A stretch of 64,000 bases of DNA from Micromonospora rosaria (GTDB taxonomy: Bacteria > Actinomycetota > Actinomycetes > Mycobacteriales > Micromonosporaceae): positions 29,446-93,445 of the forward strand of contig NZ_LRQV01000010.1 in the NCBI RefSeq assembly GCF_001567585.1, given 5' to 3'. Shown piece by piece: positions 33,041 to 41,637 of this stretch (within the stretch, counting starts at the first letter, position 1; every line of letters begins with the position of its first letter). The notes under the pieces are model-generated. The model searched no databases and was not told the DNA's origin. It saw nothing but the letters and a program-made list of their open reading frames with translations. The position numbers and the translations under genes were made by a program.

Positions 33041-33913
33041 ATGCGTGGTCGCACGTATCCAGCCGCCGCTGTAGCCGGGGTGTTGGCACTGCTCGCCGCC
33101 GTGACCGGGCCGGTCGCACCGGCCGCCGCCAACCCGGGCCCGGCCGGCGCGGGCACCTCGGCGGTCTCCGCGCCCGGACCCGACCGCCAGGCACCACCCG
33201 GCGCGGTCACCTACCGGGAGCAGGGCACCCGGAACCCCACCGGCACCTGCACCTTCACGACCGAAGGGAAGCGCGACGCCCGTAAGGGCCCGGCCGTGCT
33301 GTTCTTCACCGAACTGTCGTACGACCCCGGCACGTGCAGCCGCACCATGGCGCGGGTCGAGTACTCGCCCGACGACGTGCCACCGGCGCTGGCCCGCCGG
33401 TTCGAGCAGCGCGACGAAAGGGGCCAGGAACGGACCGAGAGCGGCGAGAAGGCACCGGCGCCCCGGTCGAATGCCGCCGCCGGCGAGATGACGGTCATCC
33501 CGTTCTGGGTGGAGGCTCAGGCCTGGTGGGAGGACAAGGTCTACATCGATCTGACCATGACCCGGTCCCGGGTGTCCGGGGCCTTCGTACTGGAGGATCT
33601 CGGCCGCTACGGCGCGTCCTACCACGAGTCGTACTGGTACTGGTTCGACACGAGCGGTTGGCGGCGCGACTCCGCCGACAACCTGTTCCACGCGGACTTC
33701 TACAACGCGCTGACGAACACGGTCGGCACCTTCAGTAATCCGATCTTCTACCTACCCGGCATCTGCGACGGAATCGGTCAGGTGACGTACTCCGGTCACC
33801 CCCACACCTTCGTCTACTACAGCGCCGGTTTCGTCGGCTACTCACTGGTCCTGGAGCGGGCCGGGAACTGCCGGGCGGGCATGGTCGAGAACTTCGCGGT
33901 GTGGATCGCCTGA
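33041..33913 (+). CDS. Secreted protein of unknown function
   Basis: 290 residues from the ATG at 33041 (GGAAGGAG upstream). The first 30 residues are a signal peptide (RGRTYPAAAVAGVLALLAAV..APAAA). The mature protein has a GTCTFTTEG/YDPGTCSR cysteine pair, a charged middle (RFEQRDERGQERTESGEK), and a Trp/Tyr-rich C-terminal half (WVEAQAWWEDKVYIDLTMT, SYHESYWYWFDTSGWRRDS) ending with two more cysteines. I recognise no catalytic motif. It could be a beta-rich extracellular binding protein, and is terminated by a strong hairpin. Confidence 0.7.
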   Translation: MRGRTYPAAAVAGVLALLAAVTGPVAPAAANPGPAGAGTSAVSAPGPDRQAPPGAVTYREQGTRNPTGTCTFTTEGKRDARKGPAVLFFTELSYDPGTCSRTMARVEYSPDDVPPALARRFEQRDERGQERTESGEKAPAPRSNAAAGEMTVIPFWVEAQAWWEDKVYIDLTMTRSRVSGAFVLEDLGRYGASYHESYWYWFDTSGWRRDSADNLFHADFYNALTNTVGTFSNPIFYLPGICDGIGQVTYSGHPHTFVYYSAGFVGYSLVLERAGNCRAGMVENFAVWIA

Positions 33914-33931
33914 CACCCCTGACGGTACGGG

Positions 33932-33964
33932 TGCCGTGACCAGCTTTCCCGGCTGGTCACGGCA
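33932..33964 (+). terminator. 13-bp hairpin terminator after the secreted-protein gene
   Basis: TGCCGTGACCAGC (33932-33944) pairs perfectly with 33952-33964 across a TTTCCCG loop, 19 bases after the stop codon at 33913. Confidence 0.75.
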
Positions 33965-33974
33965 TGGCGGCGCG

Positions 33975-34070
33975 CTACCGGGCGAGCAGGGAGCGCAGCA
34001 CCGTGCTGATCTCGTCCGGTGCCTCCTCGGCTATGAAGTGCCCGGCGGAGGTGGTGCGGTGCTCCGTCGG
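33975..34070 (-). pseudogene. Alpha/beta hydrolase, C-terminal remnant
   Basis: The last about 30 codons of an alpha/beta hydrolase remain: AGHFIAEEAPDEISTVLRSL then a stop, matching the GHFxxEExPxEV..xxxFL ending where His is the catalytic base. Nothing upstream of it resembles the rest of the enzyme; it runs into the promoter of the BTAD regulator, suggesting an old deletion. Confidence 0.65.
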
Positions 34071-34163
34071 ACAGGCTCCGGGGGCGGCTCGTTCAGCGTG
34101 CCGCTGGCGGATGAGCAACCGATGCGCGCGATACGTTGACCACCAGGAACGGAGGGTGGTGCG

Positions 34164-36134
34164 GTGCGGGTCGGGTTCGGGGTCCTCGGGCCGGTCGTCG
34201 CCTGGGACGGCGACGGCACGCCGATCGACGTGAAGGGGCCGAAACACCGCGCGGTACTGGCCCGGCTGATCGTCGCGCGGGGTCGGGTCGTCCCGGTCAA
34301 CCGCCTGATCGACGCTCTGTGGGCGGCGGACCCGCCGCCGGGTGCGACGAGCGCGGTGCGCACCTTCGTGGCGGCGTTGCGGCGTGCGCTGGAGCCGCAC
34401 CGCCCGCCCCGGGAGCCGGCGCGGTTGTTGGTCACCGAGGGTCCGGGGTACGCGCTCCGGGCCGCGCCCGACGCGGTCGACGCCTGGCGGTTCGAGGACA
34501 CCGTCGCCGCCGCGTCCACCGTGCCGCCCCACGAGGCGCTCGACCGCCTGGACCGGGCGCTGGGCTGGTGGCGCGGGCCCGCGTACGCCGACTTCGACGA
34601 CGAGCCGTGGGCGCGGGCCGAGCGCTCCCGGCTCGAACAGCTACGGCTGAACGCGGTCGAGAGCCGGGCCGGGGTTCGACTGGCCCTCGGGCGCGCGGCG
34701 GAGGTGGTGCCGGATCTCGACGCCCACGTGGCCGAGCATCCGTGGCGGGAGGAGGCGTGGCGGCTGCTGGCGCTGGCGCTGTACCGGACGCACCGGCAGG
34801 GGGAGGCGCTGGCGGTGTTGCGTCGGGCCCGTGGGCTGCTCCTCGACCAGCTCGGTGTCGATCCGGGGCCACGGCTGCGGGATCTGGAGACCGACATCCT
34901 CCGGCAGGTCGACCCGGTGGGCGGTCCCGCCTCCGCAGGCCCGGAACGGGTGTGGGCGCAGGCCGCTGCGGCGTACGACCGGACGGTGGTGTCCGGCGCG
35001 CGGGCGCGACTGGAGTCGACGGTCGGGCTGCTGCGCAGTCTCGCGGTGACCGGGGGGAGCGGGCTGGAGGTGGCGCGGGACCAGCGGGTCGCCGCCATCG
35101 ACGCGGCCGAGCAGCTCGGCAACCCCGACCTCACCGCGCGGGTGATCGGCAGCTACGACGTACCCGCGATCTGGACCCGCTCGGACGATCCGGAGCAGGC
35201 GGCGCGGGTCGTGGCGGCGGCCGAGCGGGCCCTGGCCGCCCTGGGTCCCGACTCGCCGGACGCCATCCGGGCCCGGCTGCTGGCCACCGTCGCGACGGAG
35301 TCACGCGGTACGGCCGGGGCGCGGGGGCCGGCGGCGGCCCGGGAGGCGGAACGGATCGCGCGGCGGCTCGGCGACCCGGCCCTGCTGGCGTTCGCCCTGA
35401 ACGGCGTGTTCATGCAGACGTTCCAGCGGGCCGGGCTCGCTGTCGACCGGGACGGGATCGGCGCCGAACTCGTCGCGCTCGCCGCCCGCCACGGCCTGAC
35501 GACGTACGAGATCCTCGGTCGCCTCGTCCGCGTCCAGGCCCGCAGCGCGCTCGGGGACTTCGCCGGCGCGGACGCGCACGCCGCCGCCGCGGACCAGCTC
35601 GCCGGGCGGCACGAACTGCCGCTCGTCGGGGTCTTCACCCGGTGGTACCGCGCGCTGCGGCTGGCCGCGACCGGAGCGTCGCCGCCGGCCGCGGAGGCCG
35701 CCTACCGTGACGCGGCGGCGCGGTCGTCCGGTGCCGGCATGCCCGGGGTCGAGCGCGGGCTCCTCCCGCTGGCCCTGCTCTGCCTGCGCGTCTGGCACGG
35801 CCGGCCGGCCCGCTTCGACGACGACACCGACTGGGGTCCCTACCTGCCCTGGGCGCGTCCGCTCGTCCTGCTCGCCCGCGACCGCCCCGCCGACGCCGCC
35901 GCCGCGCTGCGCCGGGCCCCGGAACCACCGCGTGACCTGCTGTTCGAGGCGCTGTGGTGCCTCACCGGCCACGCCGCGATCGCGGTGGACGACCGGCCGG
36001 CGATCCGCCGCACCCGGGCCGCACTCGCGCCGGCCGCGCACGAGCTGGCCGGGGCCGGCAGCGGCATGCTCACCGTCGGCCCCGTCGCGCACCACCTCGA
36101 CCGCCTCGCCGCCGCCCTCGACGCCCGCAACTGA
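34164..36134 (+). CDS. BTAD-type transcriptional regulator (SARP-like) with helical C-terminal domain
   Basis: 656 residues from the GTG at 34164 (GGAGGG seven bases upstream). The OmpR-like winged helix is FGVLGPVVAWDGDGTPIDVK ... VVPVNRLIDALW, the BTAD domain covers about 95-250 (ALDRLDRALGWWRGPAYADF; RTHRQGEALAVLRRARGLL), and about 400 residues of TPR-like helices follow. Unlike AfsR there is no NB-ARC P-loop. It is tail-to-tail with an alpha/beta hydrolase gene and is a candidate regulator of the hydrolase loci around it; no biosynthetic genes adjoin. Confidence 0.85.
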   Translation: MRVGFGVLGPVVAWDGDGTPIDVKGPKHRAVLARLIVARGRVVPVNRLIDALWAADPPPGATSAVRTFVAALRRALEPHRPPREPARLLVTEGPGYALRAAPDAVDAWRFEDTVAAASTVPPHEALDRLDRALGWWRGPAYADFDDEPWARAERSRLEQLRLNAVESRAGVRLALGRAAEVVPDLDAHVAEHPWREEAWRLLALALYRTHRQGEALAVLRRARGLLLDQLGVDPGPRLRDLETDILRQVDPVGGPASAGPERVWAQAAAAYDRTVVSGARARLESTVGLLRSLAVTGGSGLEVARDQRVAAIDAAEQLGNPDLTARVIGSYDVPAIWTRSDDPEQAARVVAAAERALAALGPDSPDAIRARLLATVATESRGTAGARGPAAAREAERIARRLGDPALLAFALNGVFMQTFQRAGLAVDRDGIGAELVALAARHGLTTYEILGRLVRVQARSALGDFAGADAHAAAADQLAGRHELPLVGVFTRWYRALRLAATGASPPAAEAAYRDAAARSSGAGMPGVERGLLPLALLCLRVWHGRPARFDDDTDWGPYLPWARPLVLLARDRPADAAAALRRAPEPPRDLLFEALWCLTGHAAIAVDDRPAIRRTRAALAPAAHELAGAGSGMLTVGPVAHHLDRLAAALDARN

Positions 36135-36160
36135 TCTCCGCCACCGTCTCCCGGCCCGGC

Positions 36161-37075
36161 TCAGCGGTGAGCGGCCTCGCGGAGAAAGTCGGTGATGAGG
36201 GCGGCGATCTCGGCCGGACGTTCGACGACCATCGCGTGGCTGGCACCGGCGAGCTGCCGCACCCGCAGGTACGGATTGGCCACGGTGGCGAGGCGTTCCG
36301 TGGTGGCCCGGCGGTAGGCGGCGTACAGCTCGTGGAAGGGTTCCTGCTCGGGCAGGTCCTCGGTGGCGAGGACGAGTAACAGGGGGCAGCGGGTGTCCCG
36401 GTAGGCGGGGAGCAGGTCGATCGACGTCATCGCCGTCCGCAACTGACCGGTCAGCGTCGGTCCGGGACGCAGCCGGCTCCGGCCGTCGTCGCACGGCACG
36501 AGGTTGCGCTCGAAGGCCGTCACCCAGTCCTGCGGATCGGCACCGTACCGTCGGGCCGTCGCCTGCTGCCCGGCCTTTGCTGCGGTGACCTGCTCGGGGG
36601 TGAGCGGCTCGGCCAGCATCGCGGCCATCTGATCGAAGGCGGCCCGCAGCCTGGCGAGTTCCGTCGCGGCCCGACCCGGGTCCATCCCGGCGAGTTGCTC
36701 GGGGCGGCCCAGCGTCGGGTTGCCGTCCAGGCTGACGGCACCGGGGCACTCCGGGTGACGCTGTGCCCAGAGCGTAGCCAGCATCCCGCCGAGGGAGACG
36801 CCGACCACGGCGGGACGGTCGAGTCCGAGGCTGTCGGCGACGGCGGCCAGGTCGTCCAGCACGTCGTCCCATCGCCAGGGGCCGTCGCCGGACCGGCCGT
36901 GGCCGCGCAGGTCGACGGCGACCACCCGGTGCGCCGGCCGTAGCTGCTCGGCCAGCGTCGTGAGCTGGGCGAGGTTGCCACCCGCGCCGTGCAGCAGCAG
37001 CACCGGGCGGCCGGCTCCGCCGACGTCGCGGTAGGCGATCGGCACGGGGCCGGAGTTGATCAGGGGGTCAGGCAC
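36161..37075 (-). CDS. Alpha/beta-fold hydrolase
   Basis: 304 residues from the GTG at 37075 with GGAAGGAA upstream. It has VLLLHGAGGN (oxyanion HG), VAVDLRGHGRSGDG, the nucleophile elbow VVGVSLGGMLATLW (Ser), and a C-terminal LAGASHAMVVERPAEIAALI where His is the base. The family includes esterases, epoxide hydrolases and lactonases. It overlaps by 8 bases the small helix-turn-helix gene upstream in transcription, implying a two-gene operon controlled by that protein. Confidence 0.87.
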   Translation of the reverse strand: MPDPLINSGPVPIAYRDVGGAGRPVLLLHGAGGNLAQLTTLAEQLRPAHRVVAVDLRGHGRSGDGPWRWDDVLDDLAAVADSLGLDRPAVVGVSLGGMLATLWAQRHPECPGAVSLDGNPTLGRPEQLAGMDPGRAATELARLRAAFDQMAAMLAEPLTPEQVTAAKAGQQATARRYGADPQDWVTAFERNLVPCDDGRSRLRPGPTLTGQLRTAMTSIDLLPAYRDTRCPLLLVLATEDLPEQEPFHELYAAYRRATTERLATVANPYLRVRQLAGASHAMVVERPAEIAALITDFLREAAHR

Positions 37076-37562
37076 GTCGGGTTCCTTCCCGTCGTAGCCG
37101 GTCGCGGACGGCGGCGGACCGCACGCCACCCTCGGGATGGCGGGCGAGCCTGCCCCGGGAGGTCAGGTCGTGGACGCCCTGGCGGGTGATGCCGAGCATG
37201 GCGCCGGCCACCGCGTACGACACCGATTCGGCGGTGGGGTGGCCCACCCGTCGCGCGACGGCCTGACCGAGGGGGGTGCGCCACCAGTCGAGGGGTGGGG
37301 CGAACGGGCCGTCGCCGGGGTAGAGCGTCGAGATCACCCGGGCGATCACGCCGTAGGCTGCCCGGTCGTCGCCGCTGACCATCGTGGTGGCCCAGGAGCG
37401 GGCCCGTTCCTGGACGACGGGGCGCAGCGAATCGATCGCCTGGTCCCCGTCGACCAGGATCTCGAGCGGGTCGAGCAGCCGGACGTCGATCAGCCTGATG
37501 AGCTGCCCGACAAGTTCCTCGTCATCTGGTGGCACGCCACCCCTCCTTCGCTTGACACTCAT
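37068..37562 (-). CDS. Helix-turn-helix DNA-binding protein, likely repressor of the hydrolase operon
   Basis: 164 residues from the ATG at 37562. The N-terminal two thirds are helical without a recognised domain. The C-terminal part, AVAGAMLGITRQGVHDLTSR then GRLARHPEGGVRSAAVRDRL, reads as a MerR/excisionase-like helix-turn-helix with a wing. Two TTGACA-type palindromes overlap its start codon, an arrangement suggesting direct autorepression. It is in an operon with the alpha/beta hydrolase. Confidence 0.72.
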   Translation of the reverse strand: MSVKRRRGGVPPDDEELVGQLIRLIDVRLLDPLEILVDGDQAIDSLRPVVQERARSWATTMVSGDDRAAYGVIARVISTLYPGDGPFAPPLDWWRTPLGQAVARRVGHPTAESVSYAVAGAMLGITRQGVHDLTSRGRLARHPEGGVRSAAVRDRLRREGTRRA

Positions 37563-37591
37563 CGTCAAGTGCTTGACGGCCGCTGTCAAGC
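37551..37591. promoter_or_regulatory. Tandem CTTGAC-n-GTCAAG operators overlapping the start codon
   Basis: Two palindromes occur side by side: CTTGACACTCATCGTCAAG (37551-37569) and GCTTGACGGCCGCTGTCAAG (37571-37590), ending with C. The first contains the ATG of the helix-turn-helix gene. Binding there would block both initiation and the promoter core. Confidence 0.72.
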
Positions 37592-37764
37592 AGCAGCACG
37601 TCTCCGCAACCCCAGGACGGGGAATCCGGACGGCGGTTTCGCCGTGAGGCGGGAGGTACCGGGGTCCGGGTCCGGCACGATGGACGGGTCGGGTGAGCTG
37701 GTCCACGCCCTCCGTGCCGTCACGGGCGGACGACCCGCGCCACCGGACGGGGAAGGAGGACACG

Positions 37765-38640
37765 GTGCAGGCGATCCAGAAGGTCCGCCATCGGCGGGCC
37801 GACGTCGACGGCCTGGAGGTGTTCTACCGCGAGGCCGGGCGTCCCGACCGGCCGGCGGTCCTGCTGCTGCACGGGTTCCCGAGCTCATCGCACACGTTCC
37901 GGGAGGTCATGCCGACCCTGGCCGACGTCGCGTACGTGCTCGCGCCTGATCTTCCCGGCTTCGGCATGTCCTCGTCGCCGACCGTTGACACGTACGACTA
38001 CACCTTCGAGAACCTCTCCCGGGCGGTCGACGCCCTCCTCGACCAGCTCGACGTCGAGCGCTTCTTCGTCTACCTGCACGACTTCGGCGCTCCCGTGGGG
38101 TACCACCTGGCCACCCGCGCCCCGGACCGCATCCGTGGTCTCGTCGTGCAGAGCGGCAACGCGCACGAGGAGGGCCTCGGTGGGCAGTGGGACAGCGCCA
38201 GGGCGTACTGGGCCGACCCGACCGACGACACGCGCGCCGAGCTGCCCGACTGGTTGACCTTCGCCGGTACCCGTGACCAGTACCTCGCCGGGTTGCCCGG
38301 GCACCTGCGCACGCTGCACCCGCCCGAGTCGTGGCACCTCGACTGGGAGCGCATGCGCCGACCCGGCAACGTCGACGCGCAGTTCGCGCTGTTCAGCGAC
38401 TACGCCAGCCACGTCGCCCGGTTCGAGGAGATCGCCGGGTACCACCGGGCGCACCAGCCGCCCGCGCTCGTGCTGTGGGGACGACACGACGCGTACTTCG
38501 ACGTGGACGAGGTCCTCGCCTACCACCGCGCCCTCGACCGGATGGACGCGCACCTCTACGACGGCGGACACTTCCTGCTGGAGACGCACGCGGCCGAGTG
38601 CGCCCAGCTCATGCGGGCGTTCGTGCTCGACAACACGTGA
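37765..38640 (+). CDS. Haloalkane/haloacetate dehalogenase-like alpha/beta hydrolase
   Basis: 291 residues from the GTG at 37765, with GGAAGGAGGA upstream. The oxyanion region is LLLHGFPSSSHTFREVMP, then PDLPGFGMSSSP. The nucleophile elbow is LHDFGAPVGYHLA, where Asp replaces Ser, as in haloalkane and fluoroacetate dehalogenases and epoxide hydrolases. The acid is in LWGRHDAYF and the base in YDGGHFLLETHA. The lid region (SARAYWADPTDDTRAELPDW) is family-typical. Actual halide substrates are not proven by the motif. Confidence 0.85.
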   Translation: MQAIQKVRHRRADVDGLEVFYREAGRPDRPAVLLLHGFPSSSHTFREVMPTLADVAYVLAPDLPGFGMSSSPTVDTYDYTFENLSRAVDALLDQLDVERFFVYLHDFGAPVGYHLATRAPDRIRGLVVQSGNAHEEGLGGQWDSARAYWADPTDDTRAELPDWLTFAGTRDQYLAGLPGHLRTLHPPESWHLDWERMRRPGNVDAQFALFSDYASHVARFEEIAGYHRAHQPPALVLWGRHDAYFDVDEVLAYHRALDRMDAHLYDGGHFLLETHAAECAQLMRAFVLDNT

Positions 38641-38645
38641 GCGGA

Positions 38646-39656
38646 CTACGCCGCGCGGGTCCGGGCGCGGGCGCGGCCGTACTCGGCGAGGGCGTGGAAG
38701 GCGGCCTTCGGCGTCCACGAGCCGTCCGGCAACACCCGCACGATCCCGCGCGCGGCCAGGTCGTAGTCGCGTTCCGGGTCGCCGGTCGTCGGTAGGTGCC
38801 GGTTCGCGAACGTGTACACGAACGCCGCCTCCACCCCGCCGGCCTCGTAGTCGCGCAGCAGGTCCAGGACGTAGCGGGCCTGCCCCTCCTCGTCACGTTC
38901 CAGCCCCGGGGTGAGCGTCGCGGCGCGGCCGTGCTCGTCGTAGGTCACCGGCTCCGCCCCGCCCGCGACGTCGGCCGCGCCGCGGAACGTGCAGCAGCCG
39001 AACTCGGTCACGGCGTACGGCTTGCCCTGCCCCACCGCCGCCGCCAGGGTTTTCGGGAACGCTCCGGCGTTGGTCGCGTCGCGGTAGCCGGCGTCGCTGG
39101 CGATGATGTCGTAGGTCGCCCAGTCGACGTCCTCCAGCGGGATCGAGGCGTAGCCGACGAGGCCGCCGAACCGCTCCCGCACCGCAGGCACCACCTCGGC
39201 GAGGAAGTCGCGCACCGCAGCGCGTGCGACCGGGACCGCCTCCCGCATCCGCAGCGGATCGGTGAACAGGGCCATGCGCTCGACCAGGTCACGGCCGGGC
39301 AGGAAACCGTCGGTGACCAGGGAGATCTCGGAGCCCGTGAGGTACACGACCGAGGCTCCGCCGCGCCGAAGTCGCTCGGCCCGCTCGGCGCCGTCGAGCA
39401 CGAACGCCATGAGCGCGTCGCGGTCGAGGCCGTTGGTGAACGGGCAGTACCACACCTCGAGCCCAACCTCGGCGGCGAACCCTGCGGCCAGTTCCAGCCG
39501 GTCCTGGACGCCGCCGGTGATGCGCACCGCGTCGCAGTGCAACTCCTCACGGATGACCCGCAGGTCACGCCGCACGGTCTCGGGGTCGAACGGCTCGTGG
39601 GTCGTGGACCCGGCGCTCACGAAGCCGGTGTCGTAGTTCATGCCGAAAACGCGCAT
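38646..39656 (-). CDS. TIM-barrel, glycosidase-like protein of unknown function
   Basis: 336 residues from the ATG at 39656 (GAGGGGAA upstream). MRVFGMNYDTGF, VRRDLRVIREELHCDAVRI, VWYCPFTN, VVYLTGSEISLVTDGFLPG, VGYASIPLEDVDWATYDIIA and KPYAVTEFGCCTFRGAADV form the alternating strand/helix pattern of a (beta/alpha)8 barrel. The TEFG glutamate and the earlier SEIS glutamate could be the retaining pair of clan GH-A glycosidases. No signal peptide is present, so it acts inside the cell. The divergent TetR gene and two operators indicate ligand-induced expression. Confidence 0.65.
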   Translation of the reverse strand: MRVFGMNYDTGFVSAGSTTHEPFDPETVRRDLRVIREELHCDAVRITGGVQDRLELAAGFAAEVGLEVWYCPFTNGLDRDALMAFVLDGAERAERLRRGGASVVYLTGSEISLVTDGFLPGRDLVERMALFTDPLRMREAVPVARAAVRDFLAEVVPAVRERFGGLVGYASIPLEDVDWATYDIIASDAGYRDATNAGAFPKTLAAAVGQGKPYAVTEFGCCTFRGAADVAGGAEPVTYDEHGRAATLTPGLERDEEGQARYVLDLLRDYEAGGVEAAFVYTFANRHLPTTGDPERDYDLAARGIVRVLPDGSWTPKAAFHALAEYGRARARTRAA

Positions 39657-39674
39657 CGAGTTCCCCTCGTCAAT

Positions 39675-39714
39675 AAGGTACGCGACGTACCTTATAAGGT
39701 ACGCCCAGTACCCT
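39675..39714. promoter_or_regulatory. Paired AAGGTACG palindromes, TetR operators
   Basis: AAGGTACGCGACGTACCTT (39675-39693) is a perfect palindrome around a central base, and AAGGTACGCCCAGTACCCT (39696-39714) is a close copy one helical turn pair away. Both lie between the TIM-barrel gene and the TetR gene, and the second ends 7 bases before the TetR ATG. Confidence 0.8.
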
Positions 39715-39721
39715 GCAAGGC

Positions 39722-40303
39722 ATGGCCACGAGACGGCGGGGCGAAGAACTGGAGCGGGCGATCCTGCACGCGGCGGCGGAGGAACTACGCGAGTCCGGGT
39801 ACGCGGGGATGACCATGGACCGGGTCGCCGCCCGGGCCGGGACCAACAAGAACGCCATCTACCGCCGGTGGCCGCACCGGGCGGCACTGGGCATCGCGGC
39901 GTACCGCCATCTCTCCGACGCCACGATGCCGAACCCCGACACGGGCACCCTGCGGGGTGACGCGCTCGAGATGCTGCGGCAGGCGAACCAGACGTGGTCC
40001 TCGCCGCACGGAGTGGTCCTGCGCGGCCTGCTGGCGGCTGCGGCGGATGACCCGACGTTGCTCGACCTCATGCGCGAACGGTCGGGCGCGGACACCATGG
40101 ACCGCGCCTGGCTGACCATGCTCGAACGCGCCGTGGCGCGCGGGGAGGCGCCGCCGGGGGCTGTCCATCCGCGCGTCGCGAGCATGCCGATGATGCTGCT
40201 CCGCGCCGAGTACGCGATGCGCGGCATCCCCTCGGTTCCCGACGAGGTACTGATCGAGATCGTCGACGACGTCTTCCTGCCGCTCGTACGCGGTCGCGCC
40301 TGA
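39722..40303 (+). CDS. TetR-family repressor
   Basis: 193 residues. The DNA-binding domain is clear: RRGEELERAILHAAAEELRE, TMDRVAARAGTNKNAIYRRW, PHRAALGIAAYRHL. The C-terminal domain (PNPDTGTLRGDALEMLRQAN, LIEIVDDVFLPLV) is of the type found in many actinomycete TetR proteins with the TetR_C ligand pocket. It is divergent from the TIM-barrel glycosidase-like gene and flanked by paired palindromes that should be its operators. Confidence 0.9.
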   Translation: MATRRRGEELERAILHAAAEELRESGYAGMTMDRVAARAGTNKNAIYRRWPHRAALGIAAYRHLSDATMPNPDTGTLRGDALEMLRQANQTWSSPHGVVLRGLLAAAADDPTLLDLMRERSGADTMDRAWLTMLERAVARGEAPPGAVHPRVASMPMMLLRAEYAMRGIPSVPDEVLIEIVDDVFLPLVRGRA

Positions 40304-40318
40304 GCACCCACCCTGGTC

Positions 40319-41515
40319 GTGATGCCTGGGTGTGACCGTGGGCTCTTCTCATTGGTCGTGGTCGGCTGTAATGGACGTATGCCGTTCCGTGGCCAGCCGG
40401 GTACTGGGAACCGTCGACGTGTGCCCGCTTCGAGACGGCGGTGGAGAGCTGCGGGCCAGTACCCGGACGGGCTGCGGGTGCAGCGTTCCTCGCGGCCACC
40501 GGCGGCTCGGCTGGAGGTGGGGCCGATCGACGTCAGGCCCGACCCGTGGCAGCGTCTGGTCGCCATCGGCAGCATCCTGTCGGTGTTGTTCGTGGCCGTC
40601 GGCCTGTACATCACCAACGAGGCCAACCGCGAGACCAGCGAGGCCAACCGCGAGCAGCACCGCCTCACCGCTCAGGGGCAGATCACCGACCGGTTCACCA
40701 AGGCGGTCGAGCAGCTCGGCCAGCCCGGTGCGGAGAGGGTGGACGTACGGCTGGGTGCGATCTACGCCTTGGAGCGCATCATGCGCGACTCCGCCGTGGA
40801 CCAGCCTGCCGTCATCGACATCCTCGCCGCGTTTCTCCGGGTCCACGCCCCCGCGCCCGAGCGGATCACCGCTCCGACCTCGTCGATCCCCAGCCCACCG
40901 GTCGACATCCAGGCCGTCGTGACCGTGCTGGGCCGCCGCGACGTCACCCGCGACGGCATCATCGGAAACGAGACACTGCCTATCCGCCGTCTCGACCTCT
41001 CCGACATCAACCTGGCCCGCGCGAACCTGGCGTACGCGAACCTGAACGGCGCGACCCTGTCCGGCACGGAGCTGGCCGGCGCAGCCCTGATCGAAGCGAG
41101 CCTGACCGGTACGAGCCTGAGCGACGCGAACCTGCACCGCGCGATTCTGCACAACACGAAGCTGGCCCGCGCGATCCTGACCGACGCGAACCTGACCGGC
41201 GCGCTCCTGGCTGGCGCGGACCTGTCCCACGCGAACCTGACCGGCGCGAACCTGTCCCAGACGTTCGGAAACGGCACGAACCTCCAAGGCCGGGTGACCG
41301 CGAGAACCGCGAACGTGCTCGCGGACCTGACCGTCAACCTGACCGGCGCGAACCTGACCGGCGCGAACCTGACCGACGCGGACCTCACCGGCGCGAACCT
41401 GACCGACGCGAACCTGACCGACGCGGACCTGACCGGCGCGATCCTGACCTGCGCCACGACCGACGACCGCACCCGGTTACCCGAGGGGGTCGCCCGGCCC
41501 GCGCCGTGTGACTGA
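40319..41515 (+). CDS. Membrane-anchored pentapeptide-repeat protein
   Basis: Up to 398 residues; the start is uncertain (GTG 40319 or ATG 40379, neither with a good Shine-Dalgarno). One membrane helix (LVAIGSILSVLFVAVGLYI, about 80-98) is followed by TNEANRETSEANREQHRLTA, then a helical adapter GQITDRFTKAVEQLGQPG..RLGAIYALERIMRDSA that is common in actinomycete pentapeptide proteins. The C-terminal part is a quadrilateral beta-helix of A(N/D)LxxAxL units, about 30 repeats (ARANLAYANLNGATLSGTEL and so on). Pentapeptide helices can mimic DNA; here the protein is membrane-bound and its role is unknown. Confidence 0.8.
   Translation: MMPGCDRGLFSLVVVGCNGRMPFRGQPGTGNRRRVPASRRRWRAAGQYPDGLRVQRSSRPPAARLEVGPIDVRPDPWQRLVAIGSILSVLFVAVGLYITNEANRETSEANREQHRLTAQGQITDRFTKAVEQLGQPGAERVDVRLGAIYALERIMRDSAVDQPAVIDILAAFLRVHAPAPERITAPTSSIPSPPVDIQAVVTVLGRRDVTRDGIIGNETLPIRRLDLSDINLARANLAYANLNGATLSGTELAGAALIEASLTGTSLSDANLHRAILHNTKLARAILTDANLTGALLAGADLSHANLTGANLSQTFGNGTNLQGRVTARTANVLADLTVNLTGANLTGANLTDADLTGANLTDANLTDADLTGAILTCATTDDRTRLPEGVARPAPCD
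41000..41450 (+). repeat. 15-bp repeats encoding pentapeptide units
   Basis: GCGAACCTGACCGGC-like 15-bp units recur throughout, especially at 41335-41450. The strict codon use also produces long open frames on the antisense strand that are not genes. Confidence 0.75.
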
Positions 41516-41637
41516 CGCCTACGGGCATACACCCGTTACCGGAAAGCTTCGGCATCAGCGCAGGTTCTGTCGACGGCACACCAAAAGAGATTCGGTGTTT
41601 TCGACAGGGCGAGGCTTTTCGTCCCGGACCGGGGCGG

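Noticed and set aside
37765..38640. Proven dehalogenase
   Set aside because: The Asp nucleophile fits dehalogenases but also epoxide hydrolases; I therefore report only the family level.
40349..41532. Long antisense frames with regular repeats opposite the pentapeptide gene
   Set aside because: The regularity comes from the 15-bp coding repeats. The sense frame has the adapter helix, membrane segment and pentapeptide pattern; the antisense does not.
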